From: an uncultured Burkholderiaceae bacterium | GTDB taxonomy: Bacteria > Pseudomonadota > Gammaproteobacteria > Burkholderiales > Burkholderiaceae | Assembly: GCA_937871985.1 (NCBI GenBank) | Contig: CALMPB010000145.1 | Span: forward strand, 1-54,243 | Direction: 5' to 3' | Length of the DNA: 54,243 nt | In this document: positions 32,008-41,086 of the stretch, piece by piece | How the letters are laid out: every line of letters begins with the position of its first letter | Position numbering within the stretch: position 1 is the stretch's first letter | The notes under the pieces: model-generated | What the model was told of the DNA's origin: nothing | What the model saw: the letters and a program-made list of their open reading frames with translations, nothing else | Databases searched by the model: none | Translations under genes and position numbers: made by a program

Positions 32008-32358
32008 ATGAACATCCTGCACGAAAAAGCCCGTACCGCCGAATTCCTCTTGTCCGAGGGCGCCGGCGAGATCTCCCGCGAGAAAATCATCTTGGCCGCC
32101 ACGGCGACCGGCTACCCCTCCGGCCAGGTGCTGGGGCAGATCACTGTCACCAAGCAATACGCGGCGTACAACCCCGCTGGCACCGATGGCACGGAGAAGG
32201 CCGCTGCGGTGCTGTACGGCGCAGCGGACATCTCGACGGATCCTCAGCCGGCGACCGCCATCGTCCGCCTCGCGGAAGTCGCGGCCTCGTCCCTGACCGG
32301 CCTGGATGCAGAAGCCCGCGCCGAGTTCGCCCCGACCTTCCTGATCGTCCGCGACTAA
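32008..32358 (+). CDS. Head decoration protein gpD (116 aa)
   Basis: Stabilises the expanded capsid. The pattern MNILHEKARTAEFLLSEGAG, then ISREKIILAATATGYPSGQV and VLYGAADISTD, matches the lambda gpD family. It lies directly before the capsid gene, as in lambda. Confidence 0.93.
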   Translation: MNILHEKARTAEFLLSEGAGEISREKIILAATATGYPSGQVLGQITVTKQYAAYNPAGTDGTEKAAAVLYGAADISTDPQPATAIVRLAEVAASSLTGLDAEARAEFAPTFLIVRD

Positions 32359-32394
32359 TTCGCGCCGTCGGAACCCCGTTCAAGGACCAAAGTA

Positions 32395-32414
32395 TGGCCC
32401 GCTTAGGCGGGCCA
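32395..32414 (+). other. 8-bp mRNA hairpin between gpD and gpE genes
   Basis: TGGCCCGC (32395-32402), loop TTAG, GCGGGCCA (32407-32414). No T-run follows, so it is not a terminator. It lies 25 bases before the capsid start and may stabilise or process the mRNA. Confidence 0.65.
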
Positions 32415-32438
32415 TTGTCATCTTCAGGAGCCTACAAC

Positions 32439-33443
32439 ATGGCACACATCGATATCTTCCGCGACAACGCGTTCTCCCTGGCGTCCCTGACGGCCGCCCT
32501 CAACGTCCAGCCCGAAGGCCAGGCCGTGCCCTCCACTCTGGACAGCATGTTCGACGAGGACGGCGTTTCGACGCTGACGGTCTCGATCGAGCGCGAAAAC
32601 GGCAAGCTCGCGCTGGTGCCGGATTCTCCCCGCGGCTCGCCGGGTCAGACCACCGAGAAGGACCGCCGCGACCTGATCCCGTTCAACACGCTGCACCTGC
32701 CGCTGCGTGACACGATCTATGCCGACGAGATCCAGAGCGTGCGCGCGTTCGGCACCGAAAGCGAGTTGGAGGTGATGCAAGGCATCGTCAACAAACGCAC
32801 CGTGAAGCTGCGCTCGCGGATCAACGCAACGCTCGCCTACCATCGCCTGGGTGCTGTCACCGGCAAGATCTTCGACGCCGACGGCCAGCGCGTGCTGCTC
32901 GATCTGTACGAGCGCTTCGGCTACACGCAGAAGACGGTGAACCTGGCGCTGGGTACGGCCACCACCAAGGTGCGCCAGAAGGTGCTCGACGCCAAGCGCC
33001 AGGCCGAAGACGCGCTCGCTGGCACCGTCCAGATCAAGGGCTGGCTCGGCATCATGGGGCGCTCCCTGTACGACGCGTTCACTGGCCACGATTCCGTCGA
33101 GAAGGCGTTCGACCGCTGGAAGGACGGAGAATTCCTGCGCGCCGACATGCGCAAGGGCTTCATCTTCGAAGACGTCGAGTGGAAGGAGTACTACGGCAAA
33201 GTGGGCGCCGTGACCTTCCTCGATCCGAACGAGGGCTACCTGGTGCCGATCGTCACCGAAGATCTGTTCCAGACCCGCTTCGCGCCGGCCAACCACATCG
33301 ACGTGGTCAACACCCCGGGCCTGCCGTTCTATGCATCGCAGGAGATTCTCCAGCACGGCATGGGCGTCGACCTGAAGGTGCAGTCCAACCCGCTGACGAT
33401 CAACACGCGGCCGAACGCCGTCATCCGGCTGAAGGCGTCGTAA
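32439..33443 (+). CDS. Major capsid protein, gpE type (334 aa)
   Basis: Builds the icosahedral head. Typical gpE-type stretches: DIFRDNAFSLASLTAALNVQ, RDLIPFNTLHLPLRDTIYAD, VQSVRAFGTESELEVMQG-like helix, FTGHDSVEKAFDRWKDGEFL and TINTRPNAVIRLKA at the end. The length is close to lambda gpE (341). ATG 32439 follows a hairpin and a good ribosome site. Confidence 0.96.
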   Translation: MAHIDIFRDNAFSLASLTAALNVQPEGQAVPSTLDSMFDEDGVSTLTVSIERENGKLALVPDSPRGSPGQTTEKDRRDLIPFNTLHLPLRDTIYADEIQSVRAFGTESELEVMQGIVNKRTVKLRSRINATLAYHRLGAVTGKIFDADGQRVLLDLYERFGYTQKTVNLALGTATTKVRQKVLDAKRQAEDALAGTVQIKGWLGIMGRSLYDAFTGHDSVEKAFDRWKDGEFLRADMRKGFIFEDVEWKEYYGKVGAVTFLDPNEGYLVPIVTEDLFQTRFAPANHIDVVNTPGLPFYASQEILQHGMGVDLKVQSNPLTINTRPNAVIRLKAS

Positions 33444-33448
33444 GCGCC

Positions 33449-33751
33449 ATGTGGGACAACGCGGTCTTTGATGAAGCGTTCGACCAGGCTGGGATGCGTG
33501 AGCTTGCCAGCTTAGTCGACGTTGAACCCGAGGTCGATTTCATGGTCCGCCTTGACCGGCCAGATGTGATCGACGAGGCGACCTTGGTCCATTCGACCGA
33601 CTACGAGATCGAGTTCACGACGGCGGCAGCCCCCGGCCTGAAGTACCACTCCCGCGTAAGGATCGGCGGCAAGCTCTACCGAGTCCGGCAGGAGCCGACC
33701 GTGCGCGGGGACGGGTACTGGACCCGAGCTTTGTTGGAGCTTTTGCCATGA
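33449..33751 (+). CDS. Head-tail joining protein, gpFII-like (100 aa)
   Basis: From ATG 33449: MWDNAVFDEAFDQAGM, then ATLVHSTDYEIEFTTAAAPG, then RIGGKLYRVRQEPTVRGDGY. The size and place directly after the capsid gene fit the head-tail attachment protein FII, a small beta-rich ring. It overlaps the next gene by four bases. Confidence 0.82.
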   Translation: MWDNAVFDEAFDQAGMRELASLVDVEPEVDFMVRLDRPDVIDEATLVHSTDYEIEFTTAAAPGLKYHSRVRIGGKLYRVRQEPTVRGDGYWTRALLELLP

Positions 33752-34173
33752 TCTCGTTGGCGCAACGATACGTGCTGGATCTTCGTCTGGCCCTGATGGA
33801 AGCGTCCGGGGCGGGCTTCCCGGCGCAAGTTGAGCCGTCGCCCGTGCGGGCGGTCTCGCGTGAGGATCCGATGGTTGTATCGGTACAACTGGGGGCGGAA
33901 TCGATCCAAGAGTTGTCGACGCCGAGGGTTACGCGATTGCGTGAAATCCACCTGATCGTGCATACCTGCGGCGACGATCACCTGGAGCTGGCTGAAAGGG
34001 TGTTCGCAGCGGCGCACCCCATCGTTATGGGGTATTCGGGGCCGAATTTGGTGTCCGTCGCGGAATTTGGCACGGACGAGCCCAGGTACGCCAATGGCGA
34101 TCTTCGTCGGCAGGTGGTCACCAAGCGCTACCGCATCACCTATCAGACCGATGAACATTCCCTGGGCGCTTAA
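33748..34173 (+). CDS. Tail terminator, gpU-like (141 aa)
   Basis: Reads MISLAQRYVLDLRLALMEAS, then VVSVQLGAESIQELSTPRVT, then REIHLIVHTCGDDHLELAER. Such proteins cap the tail tube and join it to the head. The assignment rests mainly on size and position between the FII-like gene and the tail tube. Confidence 0.72.
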   Translation: MISLAQRYVLDLRLALMEASGAGFPAQVEPSPVRAVSREDPMVVSVQLGAESIQELSTPRVTRLREIHLIVHTCGDDHLELAERVFAAAHPIVMGYSGPNLVSVAEFGTDEPRYANGDLRRQVVTKRYRITYQTDEHSLGA

Positions 34174-34199
34174 CGCCCCAGCACCCGAAGGAGAACAGC

Positions 34200-34403
34200 A
34201 TGTCCGCAATGAAACCGGCCGGCGCGCCGGAGACCGATGCCGATACCGAGACAGTCGGCACCCCGGCCGCAGCGATCAGCCCAGCTGCGGCGGCGCCTGA
34301 CAAGTTCCACGGCCAAGGCGGCAGCTACGTGCGCGATCCCGCCACGGGCGAGCGCGTGCTTGTCGAGCGGACCGCGCCGTGCGACTGCGGTGGTGCTAGC
34401 TGA
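34200..34403 (+). CDS. Small protein of the tail operon (67 aa)
   Basis: Alanine/proline-rich N-terminal half, then HGQGGSYVRDPATGERVLVE and a CDCG end. GGAG precedes ATG 34200. Small proteins with a glycine-rich G-G-S-Y-x-x-D-P motif occur before tail-tube genes in related phages; function unknown. Confidence 0.65.
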   Translation: MSAMKPAGAPETDADTETVGTPAAAISPAAAAPDKFHGQGGSYVRDPATGERVLVERTAPCDCGGAS

Positions 34404-34435
34404 CCACTTGAATTCTGATACTTACGGAGCCAATA

Positions 34436-35371
34436 ATGGCCAAATCCATCCGAAAGACGCTGTTGCTGGCCAAGATCCAGACGGCGGAAGGGGTCGACCC
34501 GGTTCCCACCGGGGCGGCCAACGCGATCCTGTTGCGCAACGTGACCGCCACGCCCCTGTCGGCCGAATTCGTCGAACGCGCGCTGCTGCGGCCCTACATG
34601 GGCAACGCGGGTCAAGTGGCTACCACCCAGTACGCCCAGATTGAAGGCGAGGTCGAGCTGGCTGGGTCGGGCACGGCTGGCAAGGCGCCGGCCTGGGGGC
34701 CGCTGCTGCGGGCGTGTGGCTTCGCCGAGACCGTCACCACCGGGACGGACGTGCGCTACCTGCCGGTGTCGGAAAATTTCGAGCGCATCGCGCTGCATTA
34801 CTACCTGGACGGCGTCTTCCACAAGATTCTGGATGCGCGGGGTACGGTCTCTTTCGACCTGACCGCCAAGGGCATCCCGTTCATGCGCTTTCGTTTCATG
34901 GGCGTCTATCTGCCCATCACCGACGGCACCAACCCCACCGACGTGGATTACAGCGCTTTCCAAATCCCGAAGGGCGTCAACAAGGCCAACACGCCGGCTT
35001 GGTCCCTGGGCAGCTATACCGGCTGCTTGCAGTCGCTGACCTTCGATATCGCCAACCAGCTGGTCTGGCGCTCGCTGATTGGCTGCGAAGGGGCCGAGAT
35101 CACCGATCGCCAGCCGACCGGCAAGATTTCCCTCGAGCTGCCGCGCATCGCCCAGCTGGATTGGCCGGCGATCGTGCTGTCCGGCGAAGGTAAGGCGCTG
35201 GCGATTCAGCATGGAACGGCGGCGGGCAACATCGTCGAGATCAAGGCACCCACCGCGCAGCTGACCAACCCGGCCTATTCGGACCAGGACAACGTGGCAA
35301 TGCTCGGCCTGGATATGAATGTGAATCCGGGGCCGGACGGTAACGACGAATTGGAAATCATCGTCCGCTAA
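34436..35371 (+). CDS. Major tail tube protein (311 aa)
   Basis: Polymerises into the flexible tail tube. Recognisable stretches: MAKSIRKTLLLAKIQTAEGV, NVTATPLSAEFVERALLRPY, then AWGPLLRACGFAETVTTG and KIPFMRFRFMGVYLP-like segments, with a C-terminal part rich in beta strands. The position before the G/T chaperones confirms it. Confidence 0.93.
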   Translation: MAKSIRKTLLLAKIQTAEGVDPVPTGAANAILLRNVTATPLSAEFVERALLRPYMGNAGQVATTQYAQIEGEVELAGSGTAGKAPAWGPLLRACGFAETVTTGTDVRYLPVSENFERIALHYYLDGVFHKILDARGTVSFDLTAKGIPFMRFRFMGVYLPITDGTNPTDVDYSAFQIPKGVNKANTPAWSLGSYTGCLQSLTFDIANQLVWRSLIGCEGAEITDRQPTGKISLELPRIAQLDWPAIVLSGEGKALAIQHGTAAGNIVEIKAPTAQLTNPAYSDQDNVAMLGLDMNVNPGPDGNDELEIIVR

Positions 35372-35402
35372 CCCGCCTCGCGGTCGAACCCTGCAACTAT
35401 CT

Positions 35403-35423
35403 GCGCCCGGCCCGACCGGGCGC
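35403..35423 (+). other. 8-bp mRNA hairpin between tail tube and chaperone genes
   Basis: GCGCCCGG (35403-35410), loop CCCGA, CCGGGCGC (35416-35423), followed by TTCCTATT. A weak terminator is possible, but the T content is low. It could reduce downstream expression relative to the tail tube. Confidence 0.6.
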
Positions 35424-35443
35424 TTCCTATTCTGGAGCTTTCC

Positions 35444-35863
35444 ATGGCTTTTGTGGTTACCAAGCGTGCCCTTGCAGCATGCGACATCAAGGTTGTCGTC
35501 CACGGCGAAAGCGGCGCACCCGTCGAAATCGACTTCATTGCGCAATACAAGCGCAGCCCGCTGGACCAGATCAACGCGCTGCACGACGCGATGACCAATG
35601 CCTACCGTGAGCGCGTCGGTCAGCCGTTGCTGCCTGTGTCCAAAGGCCAGAGGGCGCCCGAAAAGTGGGAGTACGCCTCGGACGTCGAGTTCATCAAGGA
35701 CAGGATGACCGGCTGGCTGGGTGTGCGCGACGCCCAGGGTGACGCCGTGCCGTACTCGGTCAAGGCGCTGGACCAAATCCTCAAGGATTGGCCTGAACTC
35801 GTCGCGCCCCTGTTTCAAGGGTTCTGGCGTGCCCATCAGCAGGTTCGGGAAAAAAACTCCTAG
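35444..35863 (+). CDS. Tail assembly chaperone G-like (139 aa)
   Basis: Lies between tail tube and tape measure, as lambda G. The product begins MAFVVTKRALAACDIKVVVH and includes DFIAQYKRSPLDQINALHDA. Its last codons contain the heptamer A AAA AAC (35851-35857) in the right phase for -1 slippage, two codons before the stop at 35861. G-like protein coats the tape measure during tail building. Confidence 0.9.
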   Translation: MAFVVTKRALAACDIKVVVHGESGAPVEIDFIAQYKRSPLDQINALHDAMTNAYRERVGQPLLPVSKGQRAPEKWEYASDVEFIKDRMTGWLGVRDAQGDAVPYSVKALDQILKDWPELVAPLFQGFWRAHQQVREKNS

Positions 35864-36240
35864 AGGCCGCACGGTACTGGGCGATGGGCGGTCGGCGCGC
35901 ACAAGCCACGTTCGACCCCGATGACGCAGTGCTGGCGGCCTTGGCTTTGGCTGGTGCGCCTGCTGACGTTCTGGATGCGGCAGGAGCCCGGGCGGCAGAT
36001 GAGCCCTTCGAGGTTTTCGAGGAGAACTGGGAGACGGTCAGGGCATTTCTGGAGCTTGAAACATGCTGGACATGGCTTGTCCCTGCAATGGGGCCTCCGC
36101 TGCGTGCCGGCATTTCGGCTACTGAGATTCGCGCAACGCTGGAGGTCCTATCGCCTCCGGGGGCGGACCTGAGGGAGGCGTTTTTGGATATCCGCGCGAT
36201 GGAGCGCGCCGCCTTGGAGGTTTTTCTGGGGCAGGCGTAG
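35857..36240 (+). CDS. T extension of the tail chaperone, expressed by -1 frameshift
   Basis: After slippage on A AAA AAC, the frame continues CTC CTA GAG and reads LLEAARYWAMGGRRAQATF, then a helical domain (LAALALAGAPADVLDAAGAR) ending at 36240. The open frame starts exactly at the slip site, so the fusion G-T would be about 265 aa. An internal ATG at 35884 exists but has a poor ribosome site. The T part recruits tail tube subunits in lambda. Confidence 0.88.
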   Translation, partial: LLEAARYWAMGGRRAQATFDPDDAVLAALALAGAPADVLDAAGARAADEPFEVFEENWETVRAFLELETCWTWLVPAMGPPLRAGISATEIRATLEVLSPPGADLREAFLDIRAMERAALEVFLGQA

Positions 36241-36273
36241 GCCGGCAATTTGAACTTTCAGCGGCAGAATTCA

Positions 36274-39249
36274 ATGAATGAAAAGGTTCTAGGCGTCACG
36301 CTGACCGCAAACGAGGCTGACCTGCTGCGTGGATTCTCCGCGTCTGGCGCAGCGGCGGCGGAATTTGCCGCAACGGCCGAGGCCAGCCTGGGCCGGGCGA
36401 GCGCGGCCTCTGCGCGGATGGGCGCATCCGCGGGGCAGATGGCCCAAGCCGTTAACGCCTCTGCGGCGGGTAGCCAGGCGTTCGTGCAGACGTCTGATAG
36501 GTTCGTCCAGGGCCTCGAGCGCCAGGTACAGGCGATTGGCAAGACGAGGTCCGAATTGCTCGAGCTGCAGGCGGCCGAGCTTGGCGTATCCGCCCGTGCT
36601 GCCCCCTTGATTGCCAAGCTGCGCGAACAGGAAGTTGCGTTGGGCTCGTCCGGTCGCGCGCTGGATAGGTACGGCAACAGCGCCGCACAGACCGCAGCCG
36701 CCATGCGGGGTGTACCGGCGCAGCTGACCGACATCGTGGTGTCCTTGCAGGGTGGGCAACAGCCCATGACCGTCCTGCTGCAGCAGGGCGGCCAGCTAAA
36801 GGACATGTTCGGCGGCGTTGTGCCGGCCGCGAAGGCGCTGGGAAGCACGCTTCTTGGGCTGATCAACCCTTATACCCTGGCCGCTGGCGCGGCTGTGGCC
36901 TTCGGTATTGCCGCCTATCAGGGAAGCGAGGACGCCTCACGCCTGAATCGGACTATTCAGCTGACGGGCAACTATGCGGGGGTCACGGCGGAGAAGATCC
37001 GAGGCATGGCCGCCGCCGCAGCTGGTGAGAATGGAAGCCGCAGCAAGGCGCAGCAGGCAGTTGAGGCGCTGGTCGCGACGGGGCAGATTTCGGCCGACAC
37101 CATCCAGCGGATGTCAAGCTCGATGGTTGCATTCCAAAAGGCATCGGGCCAGGCCATGGACGAAATCTCCAAGGATTTCGCCAAGATGCCCGAAGGGGTG
37201 ACGAAGTGGGCAGAGGAGCATAACCGCTCGCTCAACTTCATGAGCCTGGCTCAGTGGGACTATATCCGTACGCTGGAGGAGACAGGCAACCGCGAAGGTG
37301 CCATGCAGGAGACCTCGCGGGCCCTGCACGACTATCTGGGCACTGAAGCGCCGGAAAAACTGGGCGTGCTCGAGCGTGCGTGGCGGGACGTGAAGGGCGC
37401 CGTCGACGGCGCCTGGGAGTCAATGAAGCGGGTGGGGCAGGAGCAGGACCCGCTGGAAGCGCGTATCGCCACGCTGCGCGAGAACATTGCGTTGATGCGC
37501 CAGCGTGATGCAGGGCCGGCCGGATTGAACGAGGCTGGCCGTGCGCGCGTGAGAAATGCCGAGGGTGCCCTGGGCGACGCGCTGGATCAGAAGGGCCTGG
37601 CGGATGCCGTTGCGCAGGTCAAGGGGCTCAATGCCGCGGCGAACGCGGCGGCTATCGAGGCAGCCAAGAGCCTGGATGCTTACGACAAGCAAACCAACAA
37701 GGTTCGGCAGCTGACCGAGGCGCTGGAGAAAAATGCGCGCCTTGAGGCGGCCATCCGAGCCGTCGACCCCGAGGATGACCGGATATCGGCCAAGGCTATC
37801 CGGGAGCGCGAAGCAGAGACCCGCAAGAAGTTTCAGGACAAGGACGCTGTTAGTGCAGGGCAAAATTCGTTCTCTGGCCAACTGGCCGCGATGCAGGCGC
37901 AGGCGCGCATGCGCGAAGAGGCTCTGCGCGCTGAAACGGCCGCGCTGGAAGGCAAAAGGGCGGCCGGTCTGCTGTCGGAAGAGGCGTTCATCCGGAAGCG
38001 GGCGGCCGCCCAGCGAGCAGCCCTCGGCGACGAGCTTGATATGGCCCGCAAGCAGGCGGAGATCGCTGGCGGCAAGAAGCAGCTCGCCGAGCGGGAGCGG
38101 TACGCCGGCCGGGTGCAGGAACTCGAGGCCCAGATCGCGAGGTCGCAGCAGCAAGAAGCGACCGATATCGAGAAGTACCAAGCCAAGATCCGCGGTGCCT
38201 TGCGCGCCACGCAGTTGGACATCGCCAACTATAGCGAGACTCGCTCGCTGCAAGAAAGCCGGCAGAACAACGCGCTGACGTTGGGCAGCAATGAGCGCGC
38301 CTTGGTGGATGCGATCAACCAAGCGCAGGATCGGTTTCGCCGGATCCGAGACGGGTTTACCGACAAGATGCTGCGCGAAGGTGGCGCGGGCGCGCTGGAG
38401 TCCGAGCAGTACCTGCAGGGCATTGCTCAGATCGATGCCGCAATGCAGGCGCAAATCGAGCGCGAGCGCGGTTACATGCAGGATAGATTGGCCCTGCAGG
38501 GAGATTGGAAGAACGGTGCGATTCGGGCGCTGAATGACTGGGCTGACACGTCGGCGAACGTCATGGCGCAGTCTCAGCAGGTATTTACCAACTTGTTCCA
38601 GGGAATGAGCGATGCGTTGGCTTCGTTTGTGGTCAGCGGAAAGCAGAATTTTTCCGACTTCGCCAAAAGCGTCCTTTCCGACCTGGCCCGAATCGCCGCG
38701 CGCCAAGCGACGATGGGGATTTTCTCCAGCATCGTCGGTGCTGTCGTGGGCAGCGCGTCGGGAGCGGCCGCAGGAACCGAAGCCGCGGCAAGTCAGGTTC
38801 AAGCCTCTGGCGGAGACGGCATTGGTGCGCTGATCCAGTCGAATGGCTGGACGGCCAACGCAAAGGGAAACGTGTACCAATCCCCCGGTTTGTCTGCGTT
38901 TTCTGGCAGGGTGTACGACACGCCGCAGGTGTTCCAGTTTGCGAAGGGGGCGGGCGTGTTCGCCGAGGCCGGGCCAGAGGCAATTATGCCGCTGCGTCGC
39001 GGTCCCGACGGTCGGCTCGGCGTGCAAGCCCATGGTGCAGGCGCAGGCGGCCCGGGTTCGGCAAGCATCCAGGTCAATGTTTACGTCCAAGCAGACGGGG
39101 CTACCAAGACGGACGCACCGCTGGGACTCGAGCAATTTGGGCGCGAGCTGGGCCAATTCGTCGACGCGCGGTGCCAGATTCTCATCGCGAAGTCATACCG
39201 GCCAGGCGGGGCATCCTGGAACGAGCGCAACGGAAGGAAGGGGCAATGA
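36274..39249 (+). CDS. Tape measure protein (991 aa)
   Basis: Sets tail length. The N-terminal ~120 residues are alanine-rich helix; QLTDIVVSLQGGQQPMTVLL then QQGGQLKDMFGGVVPAAKAL is the conserved lambda H-type segment. A hydrophobic part (LINPYTLAAGAAVAFGIAAY), long coiled-coil regions, and a conserved C-terminal segment follow (FSDFAKSVLSDLARIAARQA, then GVFAEAGPEAIMPLRRGPDG). At 991 aa it predicts a tail somewhat longer than lambda's (H is 853 aa). The start ATG 36274 replaces an upstream TTG. Confidence 0.95.
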   Translation: MNEKVLGVTLTANEADLLRGFSASGAAAAEFAATAEASLGRASAASARMGASAGQMAQAVNASAAGSQAFVQTSDRFVQGLERQVQAIGKTRSELLELQAAELGVSARAAPLIAKLREQEVALGSSGRALDRYGNSAAQTAAAMRGVPAQLTDIVVSLQGGQQPMTVLLQQGGQLKDMFGGVVPAAKALGSTLLGLINPYTLAAGAAVAFGIAAYQGSEDASRLNRTIQLTGNYAGVTAEKIRGMAAAAAGENGSRSKAQQAVEALVATGQISADTIQRMSSSMVAFQKASGQAMDEISKDFAKMPEGVTKWAEEHNRSLNFMSLAQWDYIRTLEETGNREGAMQETSRALHDYLGTEAPEKLGVLERAWRDVKGAVDGAWESMKRVGQEQDPLEARIATLRENIALMRQRDAGPAGLNEAGRARVRNAEGALGDALDQKGLADAVAQVKGLNAAANAAAIEAAKSLDAYDKQTNKVRQLTEALEKNARLEAAIRAVDPEDDRISAKAIREREAETRKKFQDKDAVSAGQNSFSGQLAAMQAQARMREEALRAETAALEGKRAAGLLSEEAFIRKRAAAQRAALGDELDMARKQAEIAGGKKQLAERERYAGRVQELEAQIARSQQQEATDIEKYQAKIRGALRATQLDIANYSETRSLQESRQNNALTLGSNERALVDAINQAQDRFRRIRDGFTDKMLREGGAGALESEQYLQGIAQIDAAMQAQIERERGYMQDRLALQGDWKNGAIRALNDWADTSANVMAQSQQVFTNLFQGMSDALASFVVSGKQNFSDFAKSVLSDLARIAARQATMGIFSSIVGAVVGSASGAAAGTEAAASQVQASGGDGIGALIQSNGWTANAKGNVYQSPGLSAFSGRVYDTPQVFQFAKGAGVFAEAGPEAIMPLRRGPDGRLGVQAHGAGAGGPGSASIQVNVYVQADGATKTDAPLGLEQFGRELGQFVDARCQILIAKSYRPGGASWNERNGRKGQ

Positions 39250-39587
39250 GCAATTTGGAGGTCTTTCAGTGGTGTCCCAGGCGGAATCCTCAGGCCGAAG
39301 TGAAGTTCCGGGTCCTGCGCGCCCAGTTCGGCGATGGCTATGAGCAGGTCGTCGGGGATGGGATAAACACCCGTACCGAAGCTTGGCCGCTGTCGTTCTT
39401 TGGCAGCGAGTCAGAGATCCGGCCCATCAAGGACTTTCTCGACCGCCATGGCTCCACTCGGGCTTTCCTATGGACGGCGCCGCTGGGGAGCCAAACGTCG
39501 TACCGCGCGGGCGACTATCAGTTGGCCGCGATGGGGGGCGGTTGGTTCACGATCTCGGTCACTTTCACACAGCGGCATGTGCCGTAG
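39246..39587 (+). CDS. Minor tail protein gpM-like (113 aa)
   Basis: Reads MSNLEVFQWCPRRNPQAEVK, then AQFGDGYEQVVGDGINTRTE, with TFTQRHVP at the end: the pattern of lambda gpM. It is part of the tail tip and follows the tape measure with a 4-base overlap. Confidence 0.92.
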   Translation: MSNLEVFQWCPRRNPQAEVKFRVLRAQFGDGYEQVVGDGINTRTEAWPLSFFGSESEIRPIKDFLDRHGSTRAFLWTAPLGSQTSYRAGDYQLAAMGGGWFTISVTFTQRHVP

Positions 39588-39592
39588 AGACT

Positions 39593-41086
39593 ATGCAAGA
39601 ACTGGAACACATCGAAGTCGGCCTGCAGGCCAACGACGGCACGGGCGACCCTCTGCGAGATGGCATGTCCAAGGCGAACGCCAACTTTTCCAGCTTGAAA
39701 GAAGCGGTGGATGCGGTTGAAGCCGCCATCGAATCGACCGCGGAGGCGGTTAGCGCAGCTGGACAAGCAGCGGCCGAAGCGAAGGTGGTGGCGAATGCCG
39801 CGGTGCCCTCGGCCCAAAAGGGGATAGCCGGGGGCATAGCGCCTCTGGATGAAGGTGGCAAGGTGCCTACTGTATATCTGCCAGAATCGGGCGACTACAT
39901 CCCGGTGGAGGAGAAGGGAACGCCTAACGGCGTGGCCCCGTTGGACGAAGATGGGAAGGTGCCGGCGGCCAATCTGCCGGCCGCCGAGGACTCCATTCCT
40001 CTGACGGAAAAGGGGGCGGCGAATGGTGTCGCAACACTCGACGCTGATGGGCAGGTGCCGGCGGAGCAATTGGAGTACGCGGTCAAGTCCAGCGAAAAGG
40101 CTTCGGCTGGCGGTGTCGCCACACTGGACGCGGGCGGCAAGGTGCCGGCTGGTCAGCTTCCACCGATTCCTACAGGCCCTCCGGTGGGCTCGGTCGCCTG
40201 GTGGCCGCTGCGCTCGTCCATTCCTGCCGGTCAAATTCCTGCCGATGGTCAGACCATCTCCCGCGCCACCTTCCCCGATCTTGCTGCCATGGTGGCGGCC
40301 GGCACGGTGCCGGTGGTGTCCGAAGCCGATTGGCAGGCCGATCCGCTCAAGCGTGGATGCTACACCCTGGGGGATGACACAACCACGATCCGAGTGCCCG
40401 ACTACAACGGCATGTCCTCCGGTGCTTTTGCCGCAGTTACCTTGCGGGGAGATGGCGCACGTTCAGCTGGCACGGCCGGTGCGATTCAGCCGGATCAACT
40501 TGGCCCGATGAGCTACCAGGTGAGCGATTTCTCGCAAGCCTCCAACGTGCTGCTGGATGGCACCGGCAAGGCAGCCCTCACTAGCGGGAACCTTTCCACA
40601 GCCACGATGCGCACTGTGATGCAGTCTTCACTTGGGTATAGGTGGATTGCAAATACTGGTGACGAAACCCGAATGACAAACGTTTCCGGCGTTTGGACCA
40701 TACAGGCATTTGGTGCTGTTACCAATCCTGGTGCAGCCGATGCCGCCCAACTTGCTAGCGACTATGCAGCGTTGAATGCTGCGTTTCAGTCTCTTCAGGG
40801 GAAGGCCTTTGGCTATGAGCAAACGTTGATCGATGTTCTTGGGACTCGATCCTTGGGCGTCATATATACAAACTCGACCGGCCGCCCCATCGTTGTCTAC
40901 ATCCAGGGCTTTGCTACTGCGGCGAATGCATACATATTCGGGGTGTTGAATGAGGTGCTGGCGACCATCAGCAACACCCCTTTCAGCGGCGGGAATATTG
41001 GCGTGTCGTTTGTCGTCCCGCCGGGCGCCACCTATCGCGCTGGATCGTCTTACACGAATGTCGCTAGCTGGAGGGAATACCGGTGA
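39593..41086 (+). CDS. Tail fibre with G-x-A-x-L-D repeats and collar domain (497 aa)
   Basis: Four tandem repeats of ~27 residues occupy about 80-190: each has G-(V/I)-A-(P/T)-L-D-x-x-G-(K/Q)-V-P followed by x-x-L. Then a tail-collar-like domain follows (GSVAWWPLRSSIPAGQIPAD, LKRGCYTLGDDTTTIRVPDY). The last ~200 residues form a less conserved receptor-binding candidate, ending TNVASWREYR. The base composition is more AT-rich from about 40600 on. It lies between M and L, where lambda has no fibre gene. Confidence 0.88.
   Translation: MQELEHIEVGLQANDGTGDPLRDGMSKANANFSSLKEAVDAVEAAIESTAEAVSAAGQAAAEAKVVANAAVPSAQKGIAGGIAPLDEGGKVPTVYLPESGDYIPVEEKGTPNGVAPLDEDGKVPAANLPAAEDSIPLTEKGAANGVATLDADGQVPAEQLEYAVKSSEKASAGGVATLDAGGKVPAGQLPPIPTGPPVGSVAWWPLRSSIPAGQIPADGQTISRATFPDLAAMVAAGTVPVVSEADWQADPLKRGCYTLGDDTTTIRVPDYNGMSSGAFAAVTLRGDGARSAGTAGAIQPDQLGPMSYQVSDFSQASNVLLDGTGKAALTSGNLSTATMRTVMQSSLGYRWIANTGDETRMTNVSGVWTIQAFGAVTNPGAADAAQLASDYAALNAAFQSLQGKAFGYEQTLIDVLGTRSLGVIYTNSTGRPIVVYIQGFATAANAYIFGVLNEVLATISNTPFSGGNIGVSFVVPPGATYRAGSSYTNVASWREYR

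Noticed and set aside
37420..39156. Leftward 578-codon ORF opposite the tape measure gene
   Set aside because: Antisense shadow of a long GC-rich gene; no ribosome site or domain pattern.
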